Of a DNA stretch of 64,000 bases, positions 26,298 to 36,621 are shown one piece after another; the first letter of the stretch is position 1; the number at the start of each line of letters is the position of its first letter. Under the pieces are notes generated by a model, which was not told the origin of the DNA, searched no databases, and saw only the letters and a list, made by a program, of their open reading frames with translations. This DNA is from Mesorhizobium sp. WSM3859. Lineage in GTDB: Bacteria > Pseudomonadota > Alphaproteobacteria > Rhizobiales > Rhizobiaceae. The stretch covers positions 372,001 through 436,000 of the forward strand of contig NZ_NSGG01000002.1 of NCBI RefSeq assembly GCF_002295065.1, in the 5' to 3' direction. Made by a program: the position numbers and the translations under genes.

Positions 26298-26652
26298 AAT
26301 CGACGGTGAAGCGGGCCACAATGTCATTGCCGCCCTGGCCGACATTGCCCCCGACTTCGCGAACTACGTGTTCGAGTTCTCGTTTGGCGACATCTACAGC
26401 CGCCCCGGCCTCGATCTGCGCGCCCGTGAGATCGCGACCATCGCGGCGCTGACAGCGATGGGAACCGCGACCCCGCAACTGAAAGTCCATATCGAGGCCG
26501 GGCTCAATGTCGGACTGACCAAGGACGAAATTATCGAAACCATCATCCAGATGACGGTTTATGCCGGCTTTCCTGCGGCGCTCAACGGGCTGTTTGCAGC
26601 CAAGGAAGTCTTCGCTGCCCGGTTTCCCGTCCACAAGGGGGAAGCGGCATGA
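26233..26652 (+). CDS. Carboxymuconolactone decarboxylase family protein
   Basis: 139 residues. AhpD/CMD-like helical fold: VFEFSFGDIYSRPGLDLRAREIATIAALTAMG and GLTKDEIIETIIQMTVYAGFPAALNGL. No cysteine occurs anywhere, so it cannot use the AhpD CxxC redox chemistry; it resembles the 4-carboxymuconolactone decarboxylase subgroup. Starts inside the MerR gene (65-bp overlap) after AAGGA, hence coupled and probably under the same MerR-type promoter. Confidence 0.85.
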   Translation: MTHQSPNVSESRLERGKRALAEIDGEAGHNVIAALADIAPDFANYVFEFSFGDIYSRPGLDLRAREIATIAALTAMGTATPQLKVHIEAGLNVGLTKDEIIETIIQMTVYAGFPAALNGLFAAKEVFAARFPVHKGEAA

Positions 26653-26709
26653 TGAACCTTCTCGCCCGGCGCTCTTGCTCTCATCGCGATTCCGGTCCCA
26701 TGGGACGCC

Positions 26710-27057
26710 CTAGTCGGCCTTCACCGAAAGAAGCTCTTCAACCGGAACGGCTCCCGCCTCGATCTCGACCACCCAGATGTCGGGATCGAATTTCTTCTCC
26801 CGCTCCAGCCGCGCATCCAACGCCGAGCCATCCTCGCCAGCACCAAGCAAGGTGAAGAAGCGCTCATCCGGCTTCGCCGAATCGTAGCTCGTCTGCGGCG
26901 CCGGCCCATAGAGGGCAACCTCCCCCATCCGCCCGCGCGACAGCACGAAGACGGCGCCCGCCTCGGTGGCGCCGCGCTTTACCACGGCGGCAAAACCGCC
27001 GGCGCCGAAGACACGGCGCAGAAGGGCCGAAACCCAAAGATCGGTGGTTACGCGCAT
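26710..27057 (-). CDS. DUF1491 family protein
   Basis: 115 residues from MRVTTDLWVSALLRRVFGAGGFAAVVKRGATEAGAVFV, which is the family signature; ends with an acidic DIWVVEIE segment. Start at 27057 taken because upstream frame runs through a repeat region. Cytoplasmic, function unknown. Confidence 0.82.
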   Translation of the reverse strand: MRVTTDLWVSALLRRVFGAGGFAAVVKRGATEAGAVFVLSRGRMGEVALYGPAPQTSYDSAKPDERFFTLLGAGEDGSALDARLEREKKFDPDIWVVEIEAGAVPVEELLSVKAD

Positions 27058-27207
27058 GGGTAGTTTCCGGATGTCATGCCGATTGTTTAACGAGATTCCG
27101 GCTTGTCCGCGAGCGCCGGGCAGCGACAGGTTTGGATTGCTGGGGTCGCGCGCGTTCCCTGGCGGTGGTGTTGGCGGTGGTGTTGCTTTGCCTGACAGGT
27201 CGGCGCT

Positions 27208-27373
27208 GCCCCTCATTGCCCTGCCGGGCATTTCTCCCCGTATAGTGACGGGGAGAAAGAAGCTTGCGCTGACGATTTCGCCAATCTCAGAAGTTGCAGG
27301 AAGAGCGCCGGCGCCGCGGCCAGCCGCTTCTCCCCGTTCACGGGGAGAAGATGCCGGCAGGCAGATGAGGGGC
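27208..27373. repeat. Mosaic inverted repeat with two inner hairpins
   Basis: Outer arms GCCCCTCATTGCC.. and ..GGCAGATGAGGGGC (27208 and 27373 ends) enclose two hairpins, each with CTCCCCGT / ACGGGGAG. The layout resembles the RIME-type intergenic repeats of rhizobia. It accounts for most of the 27058-27433 gap; nothing else was seen there. Confidence 0.7.
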
Positions 27374-27433
27374 GGCGCCGGCTTCGACAATTGGCAAATT
27401 TCGTAAATGCACCGGATAATGCTATCGTTGCGC

Positions 27434-27583
27434 ATGGAAGCAACAATCCGACCCCTAACCGACCATGAACTGAATCAGCTCAAGTGTGCATATGCTGAAG
27501 GCATGGCGAGCGGTGAAGGCCAGAGCGTGGACCGCAATGCCTTCTTCCGCGCTCTAAAGGCTGAACGCGCAGCCCAAAACTAG
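27434..27583 (+). CDS. Small 49-residue ORF, hypothetical
   Basis: MEATIRPLTDHELNQLKCAY, then AEGMASGEGQSVDRNAFFRALKAERAAQN. In-frame ATGs also occur at 27407 and 27419 just after an in-frame stop. No clear ribosome-binding site. The amphipathic helical pattern with a final A-L-K-A-E-R resembles small antitoxin tails, but no toxin is beside it. May be real or chance. Confidence 0.35.
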   Translation: MEATIRPLTDHELNQLKCAYAEGMASGEGQSVDRNAFFRALKAERAAQN

Positions 27584-27600
27584 ATTGGCATTGCGGCCGC

Positions 27601-28351
27601 TCAGTTTGTCAGGCCGATCTCGCGCATCTTGACATAGACTGCCTCGTCCGGCTCGCCGGTCTCGGGCAGGCCGAACAAGGCCTGGAATTCCTTGATCGCA
27701 GCCTTGGTGCGGGCGCCGACCTTGCCGTCGAGCTGCATGTCGTTGTTGCCGAAAGCCTTGAGGCCGGCCTGTATCTTGACTATGCGGGCATCGGGCGATT
27801 GCGTGGCGACATCGGCTGGGGCCGAGACCGGGACCACCGGCGGCTTGGCCGAAGCGTCGGCGGCGCCATCGGCTGGCCGCGGCGCTGGATGTGGAATCGC
27901 CGCCGTCGTCTGGTGGGTGCCAAGCTGGTCGAGCAGCGCGCCGTCGATCTCACCCGACCCCGGCAGCCCGACTTTCAGCTGATAGGCCTGGATCGCCTTG
28001 CGCGTTGCGGGTCCAGTGAGACCATCGACCGTGCCGTCATAGAAGTTGAGGTCCTTCAGGATGCCCTGCACCTGCTGGACGATCGGATCCGGCTTGGCCA
28101 CCGGCTGGCGCACGATGTTGATGGTGGTCTCCGGCTCGTCCGAGACCGTATGCGGGAAATTCTCGATGCTGCGGGTCTCGAAGAAGGCGCCGGTATGCGG
28201 AAAAGGCTGATACCAGAGCGCATTGGCCGAGACGTAGAACAGTGTCACCAGGAAGGCGGTCGAACCGCCGACCAGGACGGGATTGGTTGCGATCAGCTGA
28301 CCGACGGCGACCGCGCCCTCGGCAAGGACGCCGCGCTCGGCTTCGACGACC

Positions 28352-28377
<26 letters not shown>
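27601..28377 (-). CDS. Membrane-anchored protein with two peptidoglycan-binding domains
   Basis: 258 residues from ATG 28377 (MARSAKRRKVVEAE), with GGAGAGA just upstream. Cytoplasmic basic N-terminus, one membrane helix about 36-56, then two PG_binding_1 modules: VQQVQGILKDLNFYDGTVDGLTGPATRKAIQAYQ (approx. 103-137) and IVKIQAGLKAFGNNDMQLDGKVGARTKAAIKEFQ (approx. 203-237). Overlaps the 3' end of the DivJ-like kinase gene by 26 bp, so both are co-translated. A link between cell-wall state and the kinase is possible but inferred. Confidence 0.86.
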
Positions 28378-30151
<1,774 letters not shown>

Positions 30152-30641
30152 CGCACGCGTACCCGGTCTTAAAAACCCTGCCTGGCAGGTGACTCGTCAA
30201 TCGGCTTGAAACTCGCATCCAGCGTTTAAGGAATGGATAAGGCTGATGGAGCTGGCGGCCCGGCCAAGGCAAATATTGCGATGCCAGCCCCGCAAAGCAC
30301 GCCGAGTTGGCGCCATGGTAAACGGCGCGTTAGCCGCGAGGCCTGTGCCAAAACGGGCCCAAACTTGATGCGGCTAAACTCTATCTGGAATAAAATCGAA
30401 TAATTACAATGTGATATATGGTTATCATAAAGTTAATGCTATCGATGAGATTCGACACAAGTCCGCTTCAAAACCAATTCCTTTCGAATTCGTCTAAAAT
30501 TTGAGGAAAATTCGCGGCTTCGACGCAAGCCGTCCTTTGCGTGACCGTGCCATTATCGTGCCCATAAAAGAGGTCATGCCGATGGATGCATGATCCGTCA
30601 CGGATGGATAAACGATCCATCCCGCACGAGAGGCAAGTAAG
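30152..30641. other. 490-bp gene-free stretch
   Basis: No convincing ORF. 30370-30490 is distinctly AT-rich. Just before the next gene a perfect dyad GGATGGAT-AAACG-ATCCATCC (30602-30622) stands 20 bp from the ATG and could be an operator. Otherwise nothing recognised. Confidence 0.6.
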
Positions 30642-31031
30642 ATGGGCTTTCTGATCAGGATGGCTTTCTGGTTTTCGCTGGTTCTGCTGGCGCTGCCGCT
30701 CGGCGTCGGCCCAGGCGAGGACGGCCAGCAAAGCGTCGGGCCGATCCAGGCGCTCTTTGCGGCGCGCGAGGCGGTGGGCGACATTGCAGGGCTCTGCGAG
30801 CGCAAGCCCGATGTCTGCGAAACCGGCAAATCGGCCATGTACACCATCAGGGTTCGTGCCAAGGAAACGGCCAAGATCGCCGCGGCCATGATCGACGACA
30901 AATCAGAGCAGGCAGGCGCGGCAGAGACGACGGTTGCGGACACGGCCAAGATGACCACCGGCAGCGTCGCCGAGGAAATCGTGCTGCCCGCCAAGGTCAA
31001 CATACCAGTGCTGTTGACGGCGAAGAACTGA
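30642..31031 (+). CDS. DUF5330-type small exported protein
   Basis: 129 residues from ATG 30642, with GAGAGGCAAG upstream. Begins MGFLIRMAFWFSLVLLALPLG, a membrane anchor or signal, then AREAVGDIAGLCERKPDVCETGKSA, with two cysteines, and a Thr/Ala-rich tail. I recognise this as a conserved rhizobial family annotated DUF5330; function unknown. A strong terminator follows. Confidence 0.75.
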   Translation: MGFLIRMAFWFSLVLLALPLGVGPGEDGQQSVGPIQALFAAREAVGDIAGLCERKPDVCETGKSAMYTIRVRAKETAKIAAAMIDDKSEQAGAAETTVADTAKMTTGSVAEEIVLPAKVNIPVLLTAKN

Positions 31032-31056
31032 GACAATCCTCAGCCGCTACTCGGCT

Positions 31057-31105
31057 ACGCCGCGGGCCCGTCCGACCTCTCGACGCCCGCGGCGTCTTTC
31101 TTTTT
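31057..31105 (+). terminator. Rho-independent terminator after the DUF5330 gene
   Basis: Perfect 11-bp stem ACGCCGCGGGC (31057-31067) with GCCCGCGGCGT (31085-31095), followed by CTTTCTTTTT. Classic intrinsic terminator 25 bp after the stop codon. Confidence 0.85.
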
Positions 31106-31142
31106 CCGTGACGCGGCCGCGCCGCGCCACTATATGCGGGCA

Positions 31143-31571
31143 ATGACGACCCCGATCCAGACGATCCGCGACGACTTTTCCCTGCTCGACGAGTGGGAGG
31201 ACCGCTATCGCTATGTGATCGAGCTTGGCGAAGGCCTGCCGCCTTTCCCCGAGAAAGAACGCACGCCCGCGAACAAGGTACCTGGCTGCGTGAGCCAGGT
31301 GTGGCTCACCACCGAGCAGGGAGCGGGCGCCGACCCGGTGATCAGCTTCCAGGGCGATTCGGACGCCCATATCGTGCGCGGCCTCGTCGCCATCATGCTG
31401 GCGCTGTTTTCGGGCCGGCCGGCAAGCGAGATCCAGAGCACGGACGCTGAATCGACGCTGAAGGAACTCGGCCTCGACGAGCATCTGTCGCCGCAGCGCG
31501 CCAATGGCCTGCGCTCGATGGTCAAGCGCATCAAGCGCGACGCGGAAGCGGCTTTGAAGCAGACGGCCTGA
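31143..31571 (+). CDS. sufE: Cysteine desulfurase-activating protein SufE
   Basis: Accepts persulfide sulfur from SufS for Fe-S cluster assembly. 142 residues; acceptor Cys49 in PGCVSQVWL, preceded by the family pattern YRYVIELGEGLPPFPEKERTPANKV. Start at 31143 (MTTPIQTIRDDF) preferred; an in-frame ATG at 31134 adds three residues. Monocistronic here, away from the suf operon, which is common in rhizobia. Confidence 0.93.
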   Translation: MTTPIQTIRDDFSLLDEWEDRYRYVIELGEGLPPFPEKERTPANKVPGCVSQVWLTTEQGAGADPVISFQGDSDAHIVRGLVAIMLALFSGRPASEIQSTDAESTLKELGLDEHLSPQRANGLRSMVKRIKRDAEAALKQTA

Positions 31572-31601
31572 TCCAGGGTCGACGTCCCTTTGTTCTGACG
31601 C

Positions 31602-31673
31602 CATTCGGGACGGAATGGCTACGGCGAAGTCGCCGAGCCCAACCTCTTCGCACTTTTCCTGGAACTGTTCCGG
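31602..31673. repeat. Palindromic repeat family B copy 2 (degenerate)
   Basis: CATTCGGGACGGAATGG on the left and CGCACTTTTCCTGGAACTGTTCCGG on the right match the two arms of family B, separated by about 40 bp of unrelated sequence. Confidence 0.6.
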
Positions 31674-31702
31674 AAAGCAAAACGGCGCCGCAAGGGCGCC
31701 GT
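31672..31702 (-). terminator. Intrinsic terminator of the MucR-family gene
   Basis: On the minus strand the stem ACGGCGCC / GGCGCCGT (31682-31689 with 31695-31702) is followed by TTTTGCTTT. It lies 27 bp after the stop codon of the regulator gene. Confidence 0.7.
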
Positions 31703-31728
31703 CGAACTGCTTGCAGAGCTGAAGCCGA

Positions 31729-32154
31729 TCAGCGACCCTTGCGCTTGCGGCCCAGACCCATCTTCTTGGCGAGCTGCGAACGGGCAGCCGCGTAATTGGG
31801 GGCGACCATCGGATAGTTGGCATCCAGGCCCCACTTCTCACGGTATTCTTCCGGCGTGAGATTGTAATGGGTCATCAGGTGCCGCTTCAGCGACTTGAAC
31901 TTCTTTCCGTCCTCGAGACAGACGATGTAGTCGTCATGGACGGAGCGCTTGGGATTGACGGCCGGCTTCTGCTTCTCGGCCGACGGCTGCTCCGGCGAAC
32001 CACCGACGCGGCCCAACGCGGCATGGACGTCGGCGATAAGGTTCGGCAGTTCCCCAACCGGCACCGGATTGTTGCTGACATAGGCGGCGACGACATCGGC
32101 AGTCAGCTCGATCAGCGCATCACCGTTTTTCGAAGGTGTTTCGACGATTTCCAT
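31729..32154 (-). CDS. mucR: Ros/MucR-family transcriptional regulator
   Basis: 141 residues; global regulator family controlling exopolysaccharide, motility and cell-cycle genes in rhizobia. The prokaryotic zinc-finger region is [20 protein letters not shown]: Cys79, His92 and His96 are present but the second Cys position is Asp82. That replacement is known in Ros homologs, including Mesorhizobium ones, some of which fold without zinc. The tail [30 protein letters not shown] is canonical. A 400-bp AT-rich upstream stretch suits MucR autoregulation. Confidence 0.92.
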   Translation of the reverse strand: MEIVETPSKNGDALIELTADVVAAYVSNNPVPVGELPNLIADVHAALGRVGGSPEQPSAEKQKPAVNPKRSVHDDYIVCLEDGKKFKSLKRHLMTHYNLTPEEYREKWGLDANYPMVAPNYAAARSQLAKKMGLGRKRKGR

Positions 32155-32570
32155 AGTGCTAAGGCCCCAACGAGAGTTGTTTCTAAAACTGCGCCCTTTT
32201 TTCAGGATCGGGCATCGCGCGAATTCATTCAGGAAAGGCTCTGCGATTCGCGTCGGTTATCTTAATGACGCCGCATTGAAAGTAAGTCAATTCGCATACT
32301 GATTTATATTGGTCGATATTCATCAAATATTGCCGATTCAGCTTCAAAAATTCGTGCACCGTGTAACTTCGCGAGATTTTTCTGGTCAGACCAGCATGCC
32401 ATGACGTTGCGTCACCCGCACGTTAGACATCCGATCGCCGCTCGAACCGGCGTTCAATGCTTGGCCAATGCTTGGGCGCCTGTTGTGCCAGCATAACGAA
32501 TCCTGCGGCGCAACGAGCGCAAGGATGTCGCCTTGGCGACCGCTGCAACAAGGCGGCGCGACGGTATCCC
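32155..32570. other. 415-bp gene-free, AT-rich upstream region of the MucR-family gene
   Basis: 32170-32390 is clearly AT-richer than its surroundings, with many TA and AAT/ATT steps (for example TTATATTGGTCGATATT). MucR proteins bind AT-rich sites with T-A steps, so an autoregulatory region is likely. No other gene or RNA recognised; the part from 32400 shows no structure I could assign. Confidence 0.5.
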
Positions 32571-32939
32571 TCAGTAAGGTGCGATATATTTGCCGTAGAC
32601 CCAGCCGGTGACGAAATGGCCATTCTGCGCCGGGTCGTGCCAGACCTCGCACCAGCGATAGCGGATTGCCTGACGCTGCTTCCAGGGCGGCTGCCGGGCG
32701 ATATCGAGGAGATTTACGCCACCTGTGCAACGGCCGGTCATCTGCAGCACGGTGCCGTTCGGATACGCGGCCTGTTTCTGCGATGTGTTGGCGGGATACT
32801 TGCGCGCATTGAGGGTGTCGCCCAACGGCACGCCCGCCACTTGCCAGGCGGCAAAGACGGTTGCATGAGACTGGTTGGAAAAAGCAAGCATTGCCGCGAC
32901 GACAGCAGCAGACATTGCGGTAGAAACACAGGATTTCAT
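32571..32939 (-). CDS. Exported SH3-like (SH3_3) domain protein
   Basis: 122 residues from ATG 32939, with GGGGGGAAG directly upstream. Signal peptide with cleavage near SHA-T (about residue 26). The SH3-like pattern follows: VAGVPLGDTLNARKYPANTSQKQAAYPNGTVLQM and a C-terminal WCEVWHDPAQNGHFVTGWVYGKYI. Such domains bind cell-wall peptides or other exported proteins. Function inferred from fold only. Confidence 0.8.
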   Translation of the reverse strand: MKSCVSTAMSAAVVAAMLAFSNQSHATVFAAWQVAGVPLGDTLNARKYPANTSQKQAAYPNGTVLQMTGRCTGGVNLLDIARQPPWKQRQAIRYRWCEVWHDPAQNGHFVTGWVYGKYIAPY

Positions 32940-33048
32940 CTTCCCCCCTTCAACTTGGCTTCTGTCGACCATCTTGAGCCGCGCCCCTTGAACCGCCGCT
33001 GAGCGGCGTGTTCATTCGTCATTCAAGCAAATTCCGCAGCGAGACGTA

Positions 33049-35148
33049 ATGACCAGAACTTCCGCCTTCCAGATCGCCAACCCTCCGACGCCCGAGAAAC
33101 ATCCGGTGTCCGACACGCATCACGGCATCACCCGCAGCGATGACTATGCCTGGATGCGGGCCGAGAACTGGCAGGCCGTGTTCCGGGACCCTTCCCTGCT
33201 CGACGGCCGGATCCGCGCCCATCTCGAGGCCGAGAACGCCTATCAGGCCGTTCTGATGGCCGGCACCGCGGATCTGCGCGGCAGGCTGTTTACCGAGATG
33301 AAGGGACGCATCAAGGAGGACGATTCGACGGTGCCGATGAAGGATGGCCCCTATGCCTATGGCTCTTCCTTCCAGCAGGGCGGCGAGCAGCCGCGCTATT
33401 TCCGCACCTCGCGCGATGGCGGCAGCGAGGAAATCCTGCTCGATGGCGACGCGGAGGCCGAGGGCAAGGCCTATTTCCGGCTCGGCGGGGTCGATCATTC
33501 GAGCGACCACAGGAAGCTAATCTGGGCGTTCGACGACAAGGGCTCGGAATTCTTCACGCTGCGCGTGCGCGATCTTGCCGGCGACGCCGAACTTGGCGAC
33601 CTGATCCCGGATACGGGCGGCGGTGGGGTCTGGAATGCCGGCGATGACGGCTTCTTCTACACCCGCCTCGACGACAACCATCGCCCGTCGAAAGTGTTCT
33701 TCCACGCGCTCGGCGACAAGCCCGAGAACGACCGGCTGATCTATGAGGAGACCGATCCGGGCTTCTTCATGGATGTCAGCGGCACGCGCGCCAATGACTG
33801 GATCATGATCGGCATCAACGACCATGAGACGTCCGAGTACCGGCTTCTGCCGGCCGATGACCCATCCGCGGCGCCCAGGCTGGTGGCGGTGCGCGAGGCC
33901 GGGCTGCAATACGACCTGGAAGAAGGCGGCGACGTCTTCTTCATCCTCACCAACGCCGACGGCGCCAAGGACTTCAAGATCATGACCGCGCCGGTCGACA
34001 ATCCGGTGCGCGCCAACTGGCAGGAATTGGTGCCGCACGAACCTGGCCGGCTGATCCTCTCGGTGCTTGGCTTCAAGCATCACATGGCGCGGCTCGAGCG
34101 CAAGGACGGCCTGCCGCGCATCGTGGTGCGCGAACGCGCCAGCGGCGAGGAGCATTTCATCTCCTTCGACGAGGAGGCTTTCTCCCTCGGCCTTTCCGGC
34201 TCCTACGAATATGACACCGAGACGATGCGCTTCACCTATTCGTCGATGACAACGCCGGCGCAGGTGTTCGACTACAATATGCGCAGCCGCGAGCGCGTGC
34301 TCCTGAAGACGCAGGAAGTGCCCTCCGGCCACGATCCGGAGCACTATGTCACGCGCCGGCTGATGGCGCCGGCCGTGGACGGCGAGTTGGTGCCGATCTC
34401 GCTGCTCTACCATCGCGATACGCCGCTCGACGGCTCGGCGCCCTGCCTGCTCTACGGCTACGGCTCCTATGGCATTACGGTGTCTTCGGCCTTCAACACC
34501 AACTGCCTGTCGCTGGTCGACCGCGGCTTCGTCTATGCCATCGCGCATGTGCGCGGCGGCAAGGACAAGGGCTATGGCTGGTACGAGGACGGCAAGCGGG
34601 CGAAGAAGATGAACACCTTCACCGATTTCGTCGCCTGCGCCCGCCATCTCGTCGCCGAGCGTTACACACGGCATGACCGCATCGTCGCGCAAGGCGGCTC
34701 CGCCGGCGGCATGCTGATGGGGGCGATCGCCAACATGGCGCCGGAAAGCTTCGGTGGCATTGTCGCCGAGGTGCCGTTCGTCGACGTGCTCACCACCATG
34801 CTCGACGCCAGCCTGCCGCTGACGCCGCCGGAATGGCCGGAATGGGGCAACCCGATCGCGTCCGCCGACGACTACAAGACGATCGCGGCCTATTCGCCCT
34901 ACGACAATGTCGCGGCGCTCGACTATCCGCCGATCCTGGCGCTGGCGGGTCTGACCGACCCGCGCGTGACCTACTGGGAGCCGGCGAAATGGGTGGCCAG
35001 GCTGCGCGAACGCAAGGCCGGCGGCAACCCGGTCCTGTTCAAGATCAACATGGATTCCGGTCATGCCGGCGCGTCGGGCCGCTTCTCGCGGCTGGAGGAG
35101 ATCGCCTACATTTACGCCTATGCCCTGAAAGTGACCGGGAAGGCCTGA
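33049..35148 (+). CDS. ptrB: Oligopeptidase B (S9A prolyl oligopeptidase family)
   Basis: Cytoplasmic serine peptidase cleaving short peptides after basic residues. 699 residues: N-terminal DDYAWMR segment, seven-bladed propeller about 80-420, then the alpha/beta-hydrolase domain with Ser551 (QGGSAGGMLMG), Asp637 (LTDPRVTYWEPAKW) and His672 (MDSGHAGASGRF). Length and the EPAKW/YGSYG motifs fit oligopeptidase B. Transcribed alone. Confidence 0.94.
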   Translation: MTRTSAFQIANPPTPEKHPVSDTHHGITRSDDYAWMRAENWQAVFRDPSLLDGRIRAHLEAENAYQAVLMAGTADLRGRLFTEMKGRIKEDDSTVPMKDGPYAYGSSFQQGGEQPRYFRTSRDGGSEEILLDGDAEAEGKAYFRLGGVDHSSDHRKLIWAFDDKGSEFFTLRVRDLAGDAELGDLIPDTGGGGVWNAGDDGFFYTRLDDNHRPSKVFFHALGDKPENDRLIYEETDPGFFMDVSGTRANDWIMIGINDHETSEYRLLPADDPSAAPRLVAVREAGLQYDLEEGGDVFFILTNADGAKDFKIMTAPVDNPVRANWQELVPHEPGRLILSVLGFKHHMARLERKDGLPRIVVRERASGEEHFISFDEEAFSLGLSGSYEYDTETMRFTYSSMTTPAQVFDYNMRSRERVLLKTQEVPSGHDPEHYVTRRLMAPAVDGELVPISLLYHRDTPLDGSAPCLLYGYGSYGITVSSAFNTNCLSLVDRGFVYAIAHVRGGKDKGYGWYEDGKRAKKMNTFTDFVACARHLVAERYTRHDRIVAQGGSAGGMLMGAIANMAPESFGGIVAEVPFVDVLTTMLDASLPLTPPEWPEWGNPIASADDYKTIAAYSPYDNVAALDYPPILALAGLTDPRVTYWEPAKWVARLRERKAGGNPVLFKINMDSGHAGASGRFSRLEEIAYIYAYALKVTGKA

Positions 35149-35247
35149 TTTTCCACTCGCAATTAACAAGGGCTCGCGTTACGCAATGCTCTGCTTTTTT
35201 GGACGTGGTCCTGGGACCGCGCCGACAGCTTATTCACAAGGTTCGTC

Positions 35248-35637
35248 ATGCTGCTCGTCGACGTTTATCTCGACAAATCGCCCATCCAGGGCATCGGCGT
35301 CTTCGCCAAACACCGCATTCCAAAGGGCACGCTGATCTGGAAACTAGACCCAAGGTTCGACCGGCGCATTCCCGTCGACACTTATGAGGGCGAGAGTGGG
35401 CCGATAAAGTCCTATCTCGACCGCTATTCCTATCCGGACCGGCGCGACCCCAACTACATCGTCTTCGAGGCGGACGACGCGCGTTACATGAACCACTCGG
35501 ACGAGCCGAACTGCGACGTCTCCTCGCCCGAGGAAACCTACGCGCTGCGCGATATCGCGCCCGGCGAGGAACTGACCTGCGACTACAACCACTTTTTCGA
35601 AAACGGCTTCGACTTCCTGGGCGACCGCCACGCGTGA
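35248..35637 (+). CDS. SET domain protein-lysine methyltransferase-like
   Basis: 129 residues, essentially a bare SET domain: IQGIGVFAKHRIPKGTLIW, then RYMNHSDEPNCDVSS (the N-H-S-x-x-P-N pseudoknot motif) and GEELTCDYNHFF. Pre- and post-SET zinc parts are absent. It should bind S-adenosylmethionine; the substrate in bacteria is not known. Convergent with the cytochrome genes. Confidence 0.88.
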   Translation: MLLVDVYLDKSPIQGIGVFAKHRIPKGTLIWKLDPRFDRRIPVDTYEGESGPIKSYLDRYSYPDRRDPNYIVFEADDARYMNHSDEPNCDVSSPEETYALRDIAPGEELTCDYNHFFENGFDFLGDRHA

Positions 35638-35664
35638 ATGTGGCAGTCGCCAGTGTGAGCCGGC

Positions 35665-36612
35665 CTAGCTCGCGGGCTTGCGCGCCGGATAGCCGTTGGG
35701 GTGCGGTGGGACAGCCTTGAGATAGGCAGCGATCGCTGCGCGGTCGTCCGCCGTCAATTGCGCCATGTTCTTTTGCACCTCGACCATGGCGCCGCCGACG
35801 GAATCGAAATCGGGCGTGAAGCCGGTTTCGAGATAGTTGGCGATGTCGGCTTCCGACCAGTTCTTGATGCTCTTCCCGTCGGGAGTGATGTTGGGCACGA
35901 CGCCCGAGCCTTCGGCCGCCACGGCGCCGGCCAGCCACTCGCTCTTCTTGATGCCGCCGGCGAAATCGCGCGGCGTATGGCATTCGCCGCAATGGCCGGG
36001 CCCCTCGACTAGGTAGCGGCCGGCCAGCACCTTGTCGGGCGTGCCGTCGGGCAATGCGATCACCGGCTCGGGACTGAGATAAAGAAGCTTCCACAGGCCG
36101 ATGCCGCGGCGGATAGTGAAGGGGAAGGAGAGCTTATGATCCGGCGCCTTGCCGGCGACCGCCGGCAGCGACTTCATGAAGGCGTAGAGATCGGCGATGT
36201 CGGCCGGCTTCATGCGCGCGTAGGACGCATAGGGAAAGGCCGGATAGAAATGCTCGCCCGAAGGCGAGACGCCTTTCAGCATGGCGTTGGCGAAGTCCTC
36301 CTCGCTCCAGGCGCCGATGCCGTCCTTCTGATCCTGCGAGATGTTGGGCGGAACGAAGGTGCCGAATGGCGTCTTGAGCTCCAGCCCGCCGGCCAGCCGC
36401 AGCCGGGCGTCGCCCTGGGCGCCGGGCTTGGAATGGCATGACGTGCAGCCGCCTGCATTGAAGATGCGCTTGCCCCTGGCGGCGTCGCCGGGGCCGATCT
36501 GCGCCATGGCCCCGGCGTCAAGCCTGACCGGTGCCGACAGCGCCCAGCCGGCGGCGGCGGCCGCGCCGCCAAGCACGATGACGGCGCCGACGAGCTTCTT
36601 CAGCCAGGCCAT
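35665..36612 (-). CDS. Membrane-anchored dihaem c-type cytochrome
   Basis: 315 residues. N-terminal membrane helix (about 7-26). Two haem sites, CTSCH near 56-60 and CGECH near 208-212, each in a cytochrome c domain; possible axial methionines follow in both. Resembles the cytochrome subunits of membrane alcohol/aldehyde-type dehydrogenases but no dehydrogenase is beside it. Separated by 9 bp from the cytochrome c556 gene, so an operon. Confidence 0.9.
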   Translation of the reverse strand: MAWLKKLVGAVIVLGGAAAAAGWALSAPVRLDAGAMAQIGPGDAARGKRIFNAGGCTSCHSKPGAQGDARLRLAGGLELKTPFGTFVPPNISQDQKDGIGAWSEEDFANAMLKGVSPSGEHFYPAFPYASYARMKPADIADLYAFMKSLPAVAGKAPDHKLSFPFTIRRGIGLWKLLYLSPEPVIALPDGTPDKVLAGRYLVEGPGHCGECHTPRDFAGGIKKSEWLAGAVAAEGSGVVPNITPDGKSIKNWSEADIANYLETGFTPDFDSVGGAMVEVQKNMAQLTADDRAAIAAYLKAVPPHPNGYPARKPAS

Positions 36613-36621
36613 ATCAGGCGA

